The notes beneath the pieces are model-generated. The model did no database searches and was not told where the DNA came from. It worked only from the letters and a program-made list of their open reading frames with translations. A stretch of DNA of 64,000 nucleotides, from NCBI GenBank assembly GCA_020627535.1, contig JAHDGU010000001.1, positions 100,670 to 164,669 of the forward strand, in the 5' to 3' direction. The stretch is from Saprospiraceae bacterium. Lineage in GTDB: Bacteria; Bacteroidota; Bacteroidia; Chitinophagales; Saprospiraceae. Positions within the stretch are counted from its first letter, which is position 1. Each line of letters starts with the position of its first letter. Shown in pieces: positions 9,128 through 18,814 of this stretch. A program made the position numbers and the translations under genes.

Positions 9128-11407
9128 ATGGTATGTAAGCACAAAGGAACTCTTCTTAGTCTCTCAATTTTCTTGGCGATTGGTGTCATATCACCACTAT
9201 CTGCGAGGCATATTATTGGTGGAGAAATTACCTATATCTGTCAGGGAGAAGGAAACAGTCCTGATACGAGAAACTACCAGTTTGTCATGAATATTTACAG
9301 AGACTGTAGTTCCAATGGTGCTCCTTTTGACAATCCTGCAGAGCTCGGTATCTATCGACGCACCATAGGCGGGAGTTGGGAATATGTGGAAACCCTCACT
9401 GTACGTATCAATACCAGTTTCCCGATCGATCCCACTAGGGATAATCCTTGCTTGATCGTGCCACCAGACATATGCGTAGAAGAAGCTACATATGTCTTTG
9501 AGGTATTCAATCTCCCTGTGATTGATCAGGAATACATGGTGGCCTATCGCCGCTGTTGTCGTAACAATAGTATCAACAACATCATAGATCCTGGAGGCTC
9601 AGGAGCGACGTACTCTGTCACGATCACACCTGCTGCACAGCAGTTGTGCAATAGCAGTCCGATCTTCAATGACTTTCCACCCATTGTCATCTGTGCTGAA
9701 GAAGATATCAATTTTGACCACAGCGCTTCTGATGCAGAAGGAGATCAACTCGTCTATGAGTTTTGCAGCCCATTACTTGGAGGGGGTAACCGAGGATCAT
9801 TTGAAAATCCCGGCTCTGAGCGTGCCTGTGATGGAATCACACCCGATCCAGCAGAATGCCCTCCGCCATTTTTTCCGGTCAACTTTATCGTGCCTACCTA
9901 CTCACCTACAGCTCCCATGGCAGGGGATCCTGTCGTGAGCATTAATCCGATTACTGGTCGTATCTCTGGAGTACCTGAGATATTGGGGCAATTCGTAGTA
10001 GGTGTGTGTGTCACTGAGTTTCGTGATGGGGTTGAGCTTAGCCGGATACAGCGTGATTTCCAGTTCAATGTTGCATTCTGTGAGCAGAGCGTCTTCGCTG
10101 GTATCTCTGCTGATTCCATGTTGACTACGAGGCTCTTTCAGATCAATAGTTGTGGGAGTCAAACGGTCAACTTTGAAAATCAAAGTGGTAACATCAACTT
10201 CATTGATAGCTATATCTGGGAGATGCTGATAGATGGAGATACAGTGAGGCAAACCACTCGAGATGCAACATATGAGTTTCCGGATATTGGAAATTACCAA
10301 GGACAGATGATCGTCAATCCAGGGACAGACTGTTCAGACACAGCATTCATTGATGTCAATATTTTTCCAGAGATCATTGCCAGCTTTGATTTTGACTATG
10401 ACACATGCATAGCGGGGCCAGTAGACTTTACAGACCTGAGTTCTACAGGTGCTGATTCCTTGGTCCGGTGGCTCTGGACTTTTGGAGATGGCAATAGTTC
10501 GTCCGAGCCAAGCCCAAGCCATTTGTATGAATCTCCTGGATTTCAGGATGTGATGCTCACTGTCGTGGATAACAACCGCTGCTCTGATGATAGTGTGGCG
10601 ACCATTCAGTATCAGCCCGCTCCAGCGATCATTGTACTGGAACCAGACAGATTTGTTGGTTGTGCGCCTGGCGATATCTTTTTCAATAATCTTTCTACGC
10701 CGATAGATAGTACCTACGATATCCTTTGGGACTTTGGGGACGGGAATATGAGCGATGAAATCAGTCCGACCAATTTTTATGAAGAGCCTGGAATCTACTC
10801 GATCAGTATTGACGTCACTTCACCCATAGGCTGTATGATCTCTGCACAGTTTCAAGACTACATCCGAGTACTCCCAGGACCTATTGCAGCATTCACTTTT
10901 GATCCAGCCAATCCTACTAGTTTCAATAGTCTAGTACAGTTTACTGACTTGTCCACTGATGCGATCAATTGGCAGTGGTTTTTCGGCGATGAATCTGTGA
11001 GTTTTGATCAAAATCCGAGCTACAATTTTAGAGATACAGGTGTCCAGGAGATCATACTTGTAGTCGGACATGAGAGTGGATGTACGGATAGTGCATTTGC
11101 GACACTTGATATCCAGCCCATCGTCAACTACTACTTACCCAATGCCTTTAGCCCCAACAATGATGGTATCAATGACACTTATCGAGGCATAGGCGCGATA
11201 GAGGACATTGTCCAGTTTGAGCTTACGATATGGAATCGCTGGGGCGAGAAAGTCTTTGAGACCAATGATCCCAATGAAGGATGGAATGGTAGAAAAAACA
11301 ATGTAGGGGTCGATGCGCCACTTGGTGTCTATTCAGTCATTGTCCAGTATACTGAGCCAAGGGGCAAGGCTGTCACTCTTGAAGGAATCGCTACACTGAT
11401 TCGATAG
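9128..11407 (+). CDS. PKD-domain surface protein with gliding motility/T9SS type B C-terminal domain
   Basis: 759 aa from ATG 9128. The N-terminus has a signal peptide (hydrophobic core ending SPLSA). A long cysteine-containing N-terminal region of about 320 residues is typical of Bacteroidota giant adhesins. At least three PKD-like domains follow, recognised by LWTFGDGNSS, LWDFGDGNMS and WQWFFGDESV, each with a phenylalanine-glycine-aspartate turn. The last 85 residues form the CHU_C/gliding-motility sorting domain: YYLPNAFSPNNDGINDTY, then WNRWGEKVFE and GWNG. This domain directs export through the type IX secretion system and attachment at the cell surface. Likely roles are adhesion or matrix binding. 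Many cysteines in the N-terminal half suggest disulphides. Confidence 0.93.
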   Translation: MVCKHKGTLLSLSIFLAIGVISPLSARHIIGGEITYICQGEGNSPDTRNYQFVMNIYRDCSSNGAPFDNPAELGIYRRTIGGSWEYVETLTVRINTSFPIDPTRDNPCLIVPPDICVEEATYVFEVFNLPVIDQEYMVAYRRCCRNNSINNIIDPGGSGATYSVTITPAAQQLCNSSPIFNDFPPIVICAEEDINFDHSASDAEGDQLVYEFCSPLLGGGNRGSFENPGSERACDGITPDPAECPPPFFPVNFIVPTYSPTAPMAGDPVVSINPITGRISGVPEILGQFVVGVCVTEFRDGVELSRIQRDFQFNVAFCEQSVFAGISADSMLTTRLFQINSCGSQTVNFENQSGNINFIDSYIWEMLIDGDTVRQTTRDATYEFPDIGNYQGQMIVNPGTDCSDTAFIDVNIFPEIIASFDFDYDTCIAGPVDFTDLSSTGADSLVRWLWTFGDGNSSSEPSPSHLYESPGFQDVMLTVVDNNRCSDDSVATIQYQPAPAIIVLEPDRFVGCAPGDIFFNNLSTPIDSTYDILWDFGDGNMSDEISPTNFYEEPGIYSISIDVTSPIGCMISAQFQDYIRVLPGPIAAFTFDPANPTSFNSLVQFTDLSTDAINWQWFFGDESVSFDQNPSYNFRDTGVQEIILVVGHESGCTDSAFATLDIQPIVNYYLPNAFSPNNDGINDTYRGIGAIEDIVQFELTIWNRWGEKVFETNDPNEGWNGRKNNVGVDAPLGVYSVIVQYTEPRGKAVTLEGIATLIR

Positions 11408-11413
11408 GCATTG

Positions 11414-14400
11414 CTATCTGATACGTCGGCCTAGACCGACAATCAGGATCTGATCATCTCGAGATATATGATAGCTCGCCGAGATTTTGAGCATTTTCAA
11501 GAGATCTAGACTCAGTCCTCCGCCCACAGCTGGATGCCATAGTTCACTTTTTTCGCTCTCGACCCATACACGGCCTATATCGGCACTAGCGATCAGACCT
11601 AGTTCAAATGGTAGTCCGACATTCATTACGGAGAGCAAGTCAAAGTACAGGTCATTGGTCCAAGCGAGCGAAGCATCTCCACGATACCTGCCTTGTCTCA
11701 GACCTCTTACGCCCTCCAAGCGGCCGATGGCCGGTGCTTGGAAAAACTCATATCCATCTCCCACTGCGTGATAAGCCAATTTGCCAGCATAGCGCAAGCG
11801 CTGATCTAGCGTCAGTGGGTGATGTATGGTCAATGAAGTTTTGATATCTACAAAGCTGCCACCTTCTTCTCCTAGCGCCGATATGTATGAAGGGCGAATC
11901 ACGAAGCCGATCCCTCTTTTGGGCCGCAATTCATCATCTATGTAGTCAAAGATTGCCCATGTGGAAGCGGACAAGTAGCCTTTCCACTCTTCTAGATAGT
12001 CTGGAATCTGAGCTAGCGGCGTCTCGATAAATCGACCATCATTTTCGCGTAAGCGGTAGCTATCATAGCTCACCCCAAGTCCCAGACGCCATGGCGATAT
12101 GTAGTCACGCTGTAGTCCGAGATCTCCGTGTATGCGCTCTTGGCGTACCCTGTGAAAAGAAATATCGTCTTCCTTTGGATCGTATGCTGACTGGTTGCCG
12201 AGACCAAAAAAGTTGAGATTCCATGTCGGCCCGTGATAAGATAACCCATACAGAAGGTCAGTCTTACCGATCAGATGATTCCATTCTGTCTCATAAGACA
12301 AACTCCAGGCACGTGTCTGAAAGATATAGGAGGCCTTGACCTGATGCTGACTTTTGTAGGGGGCCTTCTTGAAGCCATAGTCAGTATAGGTATAATTGTA
12401 GCCAAGTCCAAATCCATCTTCATTGTTGGCAGCTGGCAGAGGCAGTCCGAGTCCGTAGTCGTATTGCCTCTCATTCCAGTCAGGAACATAGTAGGACTTA
12501 TCGGGTAGTCCTCTCAGGCTGATCGATGCTTCTGGGTGAATCTGACTGCTTGTCGTCTTGTCATATACGCGCACAGCCCTTGAAGAGGGTGGACGTAGGT
12601 CCTCATAATCGTCTGGATCTCTGCCGCCCAATATGGTCAATTTCGGTCCTTTCCCCTCACCTTGGATCGTAAATAGATCCTCTCCCTCTAGGCCCCAAAG
12701 GAAGATTCGCTTCGTCTCGTCATCATAAAAACGTCGAGAGTACAGCAGCTCCTTGTCTTTATCACCCTTGTATTTGAATCGCTCCACCAGTGTGAAGTCC
12801 TCCGCATAACTGATGACGAAGTGATCCTTCTTCTCTGTGCCTAGGACATCGACATCTCTGGCCAAGATTTCATAGTACTTGCGCGCCATGATATCCATAT
12901 TTTCCTGACGCTTCAGCAAAAATTCCTTGATCTCTGCTCCATTAAAGTCTTGAGCATTTTGAGGCAGGCGGCTGAGACCTGCATCGATATGTGATTCTTC
13001 TAGCTGGGTTTCTATCTCCCTGATGGCCACTTCCCAGTCGGACCACTCTAGGCTATTGAGATACCAGCGGTCCACATGTCGATTATTGAAGTTAAACCAC
13101 TTGAGTCTCTTTGTCTCAGGCGAGAAGCTTTGAAATTTACGGACTGTAGGGATGGTCCGCTTGACGATGCTTGTGAGCAGCCCGTCAAACTTACTATAAG
13201 CCTGATCTCGATCTCGTGGGATGGGGCGATACAAGGTCTTGTCATCTTGCTCGATACTTGCCCAGCGCCACTGATCTTGGTGTCTATCCCAGTCTCCGAT
13301 GAGATGATCAAAGAGTCTTGCCTTGATAGTGAAAGCTCCATCAACTTCATGGCTATACTTGGAGGTGATGGCCTCCGTCATATCGGTGGTTGAGACGATT
13401 TCTGGGCTTTCGCCAAAATGTACTGTCCCATTCCAGAGCTTTCCATCAGGGCGCTCCTCCAGAAGAAAGAGTTGGTCGCCATACTTCGGGTTGTAATCAC
13501 CGAGTGCCTTTTGTTGAGGTACATAGTATAGCTCTGGGGTCGTATGATAGAGACCAAGTGCATCTGCCATAGGTGAGATGCTGAAAGCCGCATATGGATG
13601 TGACACCGTGAAGAAGTCTTCCACAAGCCCAAGGACTACGGTCTCATCAAAGACACCACCCGTGAGGCGATTGGCATCCTTGTGCAATGCTCGTAGTGCA
13701 TATTCCCGACCATCCTTGGCTTCTAGTCGAAGACTATTGGTCTGGAAGCCACCACCTTTTCGTACAGGTGTGAGTCCACCTAGATGCGAGCTCAAGTCAA
13801 GTGTAGGCGCTACGATCGGCTCGTAGTATAGGCTCCTATACCAATCGCCAAAGATGCTGCGGTGAAACTTTTGTTTGTCATCACCGCTATAGATGCTTGT
13901 ACGATAGTTTTCTTCAAGTGCATCGGACAAATTTGTGATATCAAAGTGCTCGTCAGCTTGAAATAGCATTTTGGCGTAAGCCTCATGCACACCATCCTCG
14001 CCGACAGTCACAAACTCTACACGGACAGAGCCATCGGTGTAGCTCTTGAGTCTCGCATAGCCCATCTGGCCAGTAGTAAACTCTGCTTGACCGCCAATAC
14101 GGGTAGGCGTCTGCTTAGTACCTGCGCCACTGACAATCTGATGTACACCATCCATATCGATCAACTGTAGATTGTGATCATGTCCCGAGGCGAGTATGAC
14201 TTTTCCGTGATTTTCAATGAGTGGTCTCAAATGTTGCTGGAGCCACCTCATAGCCTGTCCTGTGACATCTTCTTTCTGACCACCATCTATACGAAGAAGG
14301 TGACCCAAGGATCCCAATATCGGAAGAGGAATCAGTGCTTTTTTAGAGAATTCACTAACTGGAAAAAAATGGCTTTTGGCACTGAAATGCCCGCCATGTG

Positions 14401-15115
14401 AGCCGTAACTTGCCATCGGATGGTGAAGGCACACAAGTACTGTCTGAGCTTGACTTTTATTGAGCAGCTTGTTGAAGGCTGCCGGAAATTGATTATAGTG
14501 ACTTACCTCACATGATGGATCTAGCTCTATACGCCCAGCATAGTCTTCGATGAGCCATTCTGTATCAAGTATGATGAGATGAAGGTGCTCTGAAAGTTTG
14601 ATCAATTCCGGTCCGGGACACCCGTCCTCTGGTAGGAAGACATTTTTCTTGTCGAGATGCTTCTTGACATATTTTTCTTGTCTGGCTAGACCTTTGAGAC
14701 CATCATTGTACCAATCATGATTGCCCGGGATCAGCACTGCTGTCCCCATCATATCTCGCATCACTTCGATCTGCGCATCAAGATTGGCCTCTGCAGTGCT
14801 TCGATCTGGGTCATCTTTTGTCGGCATGCCGAGGGGATAGATGTTATCTCCTAGGTAGACCAGTGAATGATTGAGGGCAGACTTGTCGATCTCGCTTGCT
14901 ACTTGCTTGAGTACTGGAGGTGCTTCTCCTTCATGCAGTTTACCAGCATCACCGATCAGGAAGACTACTTGGTCAAGTTGAGCTGAGGGTGGCAATGCTG
15001 CTGATTGATGCGCAGCTTTTGGTGAAATCTTAGTCTTGTATGTGGCGCATGATCCTAGAAGTAGAGAGCAGCAGAGAATGGGGAGCCAGGTTTGGATATT
15101 GGGAAGTTTTGACAC
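11414..15115 (-). CDS. Lipoprotein with metallophosphoesterase domain fused to Omp85-like barrel
   Basis: 1233 aa from a GTG at 15115. A lipobox, LLLGSC, ends the signal peptide. Residues roughly 45-330 form a calcineurin-like phosphoesterase with all five blocks: FLIGDAGKL, LGDNIYP, IPGNHDWYND, LHHPMASYGSHGGH and ASGHDHNL. A central region of about 450 residues contains a kinase-like stretch with LFDHLIGDWDRHQDQW and PIPRDRDQAYSKFDG. The last 370 residues are beta-rich and match the Omp85/D15 surface-antigen barrel, including RLEGVRGLRQGRYRGDASL near the end. Inferred topology is a barrel in the outer membrane with catalytic domains attached. The lipid anchor combined with a barrel is unusual. 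The phosphate substrate is unknown. Confidence 0.82.
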   Translation of the reverse strand: MSKLPNIQTWLPILCCSLLLGSCATYKTKISPKAAHQSAALPPSAQLDQVVFLIGDAGKLHEGEAPPVLKQVASEIDKSALNHSLVYLGDNIYPLGMPTKDDPDRSTAEANLDAQIEVMRDMMGTAVLIPGNHDWYNDGLKGLARQEKYVKKHLDKKNVFLPEDGCPGPELIKLSEHLHLIILDTEWLIEDYAGRIELDPSCEVSHYNQFPAAFNKLLNKSQAQTVLVCLHHPMASYGSHGGHFSAKSHFFPVSEFSKKALIPLPILGSLGHLLRIDGGQKEDVTGQAMRWLQQHLRPLIENHGKVILASGHDHNLQLIDMDGVHQIVSGAGTKQTPTRIGGQAEFTTGQMGYARLKSYTDGSVRVEFVTVGEDGVHEAYAKMLFQADEHFDITNLSDALEENYRTSIYSGDDKQKFHRSIFGDWYRSLYYEPIVAPTLDLSSHLGGLTPVRKGGGFQTNSLRLEAKDGREYALRALHKDANRLTGGVFDETVVLGLVEDFFTVSHPYAAFSISPMADALGLYHTTPELYYVPQQKALGDYNPKYGDQLFLLEERPDGKLWNGTVHFGESPEIVSTTDMTEAITSKYSHEVDGAFTIKARLFDHLIGDWDRHQDQWRWASIEQDDKTLYRPIPRDRDQAYSKFDGLLTSIVKRTIPTVRKFQSFSPETKRLKWFNFNNRHVDRWYLNSLEWSDWEVAIREIETQLEESHIDAGLSRLPQNAQDFNGAEIKEFLLKRQENMDIMARKYYEILARDVDVLGTEKKDHFVISYAEDFTLVERFKYKGDKDKELLYSRRFYDDETKRIFLWGLEGEDLFTIQGEGKGPKLTILGGRDPDDYEDLRPPSSRAVRVYDKTTSSQIHPEASISLRGLPDKSYYVPDWNERQYDYGLGLPLPAANNEDGFGLGYNYTYTDYGFKKAPYKSQHQVKASYIFQTRAWSLSYETEWNHLIGKTDLLYGLSYHGPTWNLNFFGLGNQSAYDPKEDDISFHRVRQERIHGDLGLQRDYISPWRLGLGVSYDSYRLRENDGRFIETPLAQIPDYLEEWKGYLSASTWAIFDYIDDELRPKRGIGFVIRPSYISALGEEGGSFVDIKTSLTIHHPLTLDQRLRYAGKLAYHAVGDGYEFFQAPAIGRLEGVRGLRQGRYRGDASLAWTNDLYFDLLSVMNVGLPFELGLIASADIGRVWVESEKSELWHPAVGGGLSLDLLKMLKISASYHISRDDQILIVGLGRRIR

Positions 15116-15173
15116 TTGACAAATCTACTGAGATTGCCCTATGATAAAGCTATCTCCAGGAGGCTTTCTTGAC

Positions 15174-15764
15174 TCAAAAACTATAGCTCAAGCCAATATG
15201 AACGACTGGAGCAGAATTCATCAGATCTATATCCGAGCGGATCATAGGAGATAGACCGCTGAGATCTTCCGAGACGTCAAAGGTGCTGAGATGAGCATCC
15301 ACGAATGCATCTACACTATTGAGCAACCAAGCAACTCCGAGGATGACCCCGCTGATCTGTTGATTTTTGCGTGCTTCGCGCCTTAGGCGTTGAAGCTGAT
15401 CTAGACTTAGTGTTCCCGTGTATTCACCACGAAGGCTTTCATTGATATCATTGGTCAAGACTTTGAACTGCTTCCCATTGAAACTCAAGAGGCCAATAGA
15501 GCCTCCGATGGCTCCGTAGACTAGTGGAAGCTTCCAGTACTTTTTATTGTAGACTTGTCCGGCTCCGGGAAGTACTAGACTGTATAGAGCAGCCTTTCCA
15601 GGTCGCCCAGAGAATAGCTTGGCTTTTTCGACGGGAGCCGCCGCGGTTGCGCCAGTATTTACAGTTAAATCTTGTGTCGTATCTCGTATGATCTCTGGCC
15701 TCTGGGCTGATAGGCAAGCAGAGGCAGCACAAAGAAGGGCGATTATGATTGATCTAGAGAGCAT
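15174..15764 (-). CDS. DUF5683 domain membrane protein
   Basis: 196 aa with a cleavable signal peptide and the hallmark of the Bacteroidota DUF5683 family: PGKAALYSLVLPGAGQVYN followed by KKYWKLPLVYGAIGG, a hairpin of membrane-associated segments, and a later VAWLLNSVDAFVDAHL. The C-terminus ends in alternating residues with a terminal phenylalanine, as in envelope beta proteins. The family has no established activity. It is the last gene of an operon with parB and parA, a gene order common in this phylum, which suggests coordination of chromosome segregation with the envelope, although no mechanism is known. Confidence 0.88.
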   Translation of the reverse strand: MLSRSIIIALLCAASACLSAQRPEIIRDTTQDLTVNTGATAAAPVEKAKLFSGRPGKAALYSLVLPGAGQVYNKKYWKLPLVYGAIGGSIGLLSFNGKQFKVLTNDINESLRGEYTGTLSLDQLQRLRREARKNQQISGVILGVAWLLNSVDAFVDAHLSTFDVSEDLSGLSPMIRSDIDLMNSAPVVHIGLSYSF

Positions 15765-15801
15765 GATCTACTCAATGAACGAGAAATTCTGACAAATCGT
15801 G

Positions 15802-16692
15802 TCAGTCCTGAATCGCATCGATGATGCTATTGAAGTGGTCCAAGTCAGAGAAAGCCACGATGATCTTACCACTACCATTTTGAGACAACTGAAGATCCAC
15901 CTTGGATCCTACGTAGTCACTCAGTGCCTTGCGAGCGGATTCCCATTCTGGTGATAGCATATTGGATGCTTTCGTAGCAGCTTTTACATTGGGTGTCGTG
16001 GTGCTTCTGATCAGCGCCTCTAGCTGTCTCACACTGAGCTGCTGGCTGATGCATCTCTGGTAGAGTGAGAGTTGCTGATCGACATGATCTACACCCACCA
16101 GTGCTCGCGCATGACCCATGGTGATCTGAGCTTGTCGGAGTCCATTTTTGATGGAGGGTGGCAGTTTGAGGAGCCTAAGGTGATTGGTGACGCTGGTACG
16201 ATTTTTTCCTAGTCTTTTGGAAAGCTGATCATGTGTGAGCTGGCATTCATCTATGAGTCTCTGATAGCCAAGGGCTACTTCGAGGGCATTGAGGTCTTGA
16301 CGCTGGATATTTTCGATGATCGCCATCTCGAGCATGGCCTGATCATCTGCGATACGGATGTAAGCAGGTACTGCTGCGAGTCCTGCCATCTTACTCGCTC
16401 TAAATCGTCTCTCACCGGAGATGAGCTGAAAACGATCACCTCCCATACTTCTTACAGTGATGGGCTGTATGAGACCGTGTTCTTTGATCGAGTCGGACAA
16501 CTCTTGGAGGGCCTGAGGGTCAAAATCTGTCCTCGGCTGCATAGGATTTACCTCAATCTGTTCGAGGCTGATTTCTGCTATGCTGCTCGCCAGTTGCTTG
16601 ACTGTCTCGGTCTTTTTGTCGATATCGATGTTGTCGATGTCGGATATGAGCGCTCTGAGCCCTTTGCCAATTTCCAGTTTTCTATTGCTCAT
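15802..16692 (-). CDS. parB: Chromosome partitioning protein ParB
   Basis: 296 aa. The N-terminal ParB/Srx domain has IEVNPMQPRTDFD, the CTP-binding GERRFRASKMAG (GxxRxxA box) and AIIENIQRQDLNALE. The central helix-turn-helix, LSKRLGKNRTSVTNHLRLL, reads parS sites, and the C-terminal tail should dimerise. ParB loads at parS as a CTP-dependent sliding clamp and recruits ParA and SMC. It lies three bases downstream of parA on the same strand. No canonical palindromic parS site was noticed in this window, although related CACGTG cores occur. Confidence 0.96.
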   Translation of the reverse strand: MSNRKLEIGKGLRALISDIDNIDIDKKTETVKQLASSIAEISLEQIEVNPMQPRTDFDPQALQELSDSIKEHGLIQPITVRSMGGDRFQLISGERRFRASKMAGLAAVPAYIRIADDQAMLEMAIIENIQRQDLNALEVALGYQRLIDECQLTHDQLSKRLGKNRTSVTNHLRLLKLPPSIKNGLRQAQITMGHARALVGVDHVDQQLSLYQRCISQQLSVRQLEALIRSTTTPNVKAATKASNMLSPEWESARKALSDYVGSKVDLQLSQNGSGKIIVAFSDLDHFNSIIDAIQD

Positions 16693-16695
16693 AGA

Positions 16696-17481
16696 CTATA
16701 GGCTAGGTTGTAGCTCTGCGGTTTTATTGTCCTCGAGAAATTCTGTTGCAAGTTGCAAAAACATCTTGGCTCCAGTGCTCCTTGCATCATACAGAAGTAC
16801 AGGCATCTTGAGACTAGGGGCTTCACCGATTCGTGAGTTTCGGAATATGACTGTGTCATAGATGCGGTTTCCACTAGCCCTGAGTTCTTGTTCCACCATC
16901 TTGGCAAGTCTGAGCCTGCGATCATACATGGATAGAAGTATGCCTTCAATCTTGAGCTCTGGATTGAGCTTGTTTTTGACGAGCATGATGGTATTCTTGA
17001 GCTTGCCCAGTCCTTCTAGTGCATAGATTTCGCACTGGATAGGAATGATCACGGCGTCAGCAGCTGTGAGTGCATTGAGCGTCAGGAGTCCAAGTGAGGG
17101 TTGGCAGTCAATGAAGATGAAGTCATAGTCATCTTTGATTTTGTGCAGTGACTCTCGCATGATGAATTCACGACGCTCGCGCACTGCCATCTCGAGATCT
17201 GCACCTACCAAGTCAATATTGGCCGCAATGAGGTCGAGATTGGGTGTGGAACTGTGATGGATCGCTTCTTTGGCAGCTAGACCTTCGACCAAGCACTCAT
17301 AAAGTCCGGATTTGTAATCCTGCTCCAGTAGGCCAATACCACCACTTGCATTCCCTTGTGGGTCCGCATCTACGATGAGAACTTTGTATTCTAGGATGGC
17401 CAATGACGCCGCTAGGTTGATGGTCGTCGTGGTTTTCCCTACGCCGCCTTTTTGATTAGCTACAGCAATGATCTTTCCCAT
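16696..17481 (-). CDS. parA: Chromosome partitioning ATPase ParA
   Basis: 261 aa, MinD/ParA family deviant Walker ATPase. It begins [19 protein letters not shown], the signature-lysine Walker A; the Walker A' (VLIDADPQGN) and Walker B ([14 protein letters not shown]) motifs follow. ATP-bound dimers coat the nucleoid and pull ParB-parS complexes. The short N-terminus without a DNA-binding domain fits the chromosomal (type Ib-like/Soj) group rather than plasmid type Ia. It is followed at once by parB, and preceded by a UPF0173 hydrolase three bases away. Confidence 0.97.
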   Translation of the reverse strand: MGKIIAVANQKGGVGKTTTTINLAASLAILEYKVLIVDADPQGNASGGIGLLEQDYKSGLYECLVEGLAAKEAIHHSSTPNLDLIAANIDLVGADLEMAVRERREFIMRESLHKIKDDYDFIFIDCQPSLGLLTLNALTAADAVIIPIQCEIYALEGLGKLKNTIMLVKNKLNPELKIEGILLSMYDRRLRLAKMVEQELRASGNRIYDTVIFRNSRIGEAPSLKMPVLLYDARSTGAKMFLQLATEFLEDNKTAELQPSL

Positions 17482-17484
17482 ATC

Positions 17485-18168
17485 TCAAAATTCCATAGTG
17501 TCACCGATGGCCGGTAAGTGCAACTCTATCTGATGCTGTGTAAAGTAATTTTTGACTTCCTCTTTGTCTTCAATGACAATATATCCAAAAGTGTCATAGT
17601 GGCAACCAATCACTCGCTGAGCTTCCACAAACTTGGCAGCTATCGCAGCTTCTTTGTAACCCATAGTGAAATGATCCCCGATGCAGAGTATAGCCACATT
17701 GACCGGTGGGCAAGTCATCGGTATGAGCTTCATATCCATGGTGAGTGCAGTATCGCCAGATAGGTATATGCAATGCTCGTCGGTATAGACCACAAAGCCC
17801 GCTGGATTGCCGGCATAGCTTCCATCTGCAAATCCGCTAGTGTGGATGGCATTCACCATCTTGATGTGCAACCCATCAAGATGCACGGTACCTCCGTGAT
17901 TCATCGGTAGGGTGTCAAGACTTTTGGCCTTGAAGTGATTCGCGATTTCATAGCACGAAATCACAGTGGCAGATTGCATTTTGGCGACAGCCTCGACATC
18001 CAATGTGTGATCCTCATGACCATGGGTCACTAGTACATAATCGGCTGGGATCTTTGAGATATCAATGGACTTGGCAAGTTCATTGGCGGTGACGAATGGA
18101 TCTACAACCAAATGCTTGCCAGCAAGTTCTATATGAAAGCCGCCATGTCCGAGATATCTGATCTTCAT
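17485..18168 (-). CDS. UPF0173-type metallo-beta-lactamase-fold hydrolase
   Basis: 227 aa, short MBL-fold protein. The metal-binding motif is VLVTHGHEDHTLD (HxHxDH), with further ligands in MNHGG, IYLSGDTALTMDMKL and IGCHYDTFG. This arrangement defines the UPF0173 metal-dependent hydrolase family, cytoplasmic enzymes without a firmly assigned substrate. It is the first gene of the operon UPF0173-parA-parB-DUF5683, with only three bases to parA. The pairing with ParA may reflect shared expression rather than shared function. Confidence 0.9.
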   Translation of the reverse strand: MKIRYLGHGGFHIELAGKHLVVDPFVTANELAKSIDISKIPADYVLVTHGHEDHTLDVEAVAKMQSATVISCYEIANHFKAKSLDTLPMNHGGTVHLDGLHIKMVNAIHTSGFADGSYAGNPAGFVVYTDEHCIYLSGDTALTMDMKLIPMTCPPVNVAILCIGDHFTMGYKEAAIAAKFVEAQRVIGCHYDTFGYIVIEDKEEVKNYFTQHQIELHLPAIGDTMEF

Positions 18169-18265
18169 AAGCGAGGAATCTCCTGCAAAAGTAGCAATAT
18201 TTGGAGGCTCATATTGTTAATTACACCATACAAAAGCAGCGCTGACGCGCAAAAGTATCTCGCGA

Positions 18266-18814
18266 ATGATCACTATCATCAATGGAACAAATAGGGCAAG
18301 GGCGTTGACATCTCTGGTCACCAAAATGGTATCAGAAATTCTTACTGAAGAGGGCGTAGATATACGTGTCATCGATCTCGCTGAACTGCCATCTGATATA
18401 CTGCATAGCCACATGTACGACGCTTCCCAGATGAGTCCAGCGCTCAAGCAGATACAGGAGTCTTCCCTGCTTCATGTACAGAAGTGGATCGTGATTTCAC
18501 CAGAGTACAATGGAAGTGTTCCTGGAGTCTTGAAATTGTTTTGGGATGCTATATCCATCAATGAATACAAAAAGACATTCAAGGGCAAAACGCTCGGTTT
18601 GATTGGTGTGGCAAGCGGAAGAGCAGGAAATCTCCGAGGTCTTGATCATTTTGCCGCGGTTGCCAATCATGTCGGCATGACGGTCTATCCAGACAAAAGG
18701 CCAATCAGTCAGGTAGGAAGCTTTCTCAATGATGACAAGACTGCAGTGGTTGACCAGGGACTGATATCGGGCATAAGAGAATGGTGTAAGTCATTTATAG
18801 CCTACAGCGCTTGA
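18266..18814 (+). CDS. NAD(P)H-dependent FMN reductase family protein
   Basis: 182 aa, flavodoxin-like fold. MITIINGTNRARALTSLV forms the first strand and phosphate-binding loop; WIVISPEYNGSVPGVLKLF is the characteristic NADPH-dependent FMN reductase segment that contacts the flavin ring. A later LIGVASGRAGNLRG matches the third flavin loop. Enzymes of this family reduce flavins, quinones, azo compounds or chromate. The gene ends in TGA within TTGA, so lipB can begin at the overlapping TTG and the two are probably co-translated. Confidence 0.9.
   Translation: MITIINGTNRARALTSLVTKMVSEILTEEGVDIRVIDLAELPSDILHSHMYDASQMSPALKQIQESSLLHVQKWIVISPEYNGSVPGVLKLFWDAISINEYKKTFKGKTLGLIGVASGRAGNLRGLDHFAAVANHVGMTVYPDKRPISQVGSFLNDDKTAVVDQGLISGIREWCKSFIAYSA

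Noticed and set aside
11425..11440. GTCGG-CCTAGA-CCGAC hairpin as a terminator between convergent genes
   Set aside because: It lies inside the end of the metallophosphoesterase gene and has no T-run.
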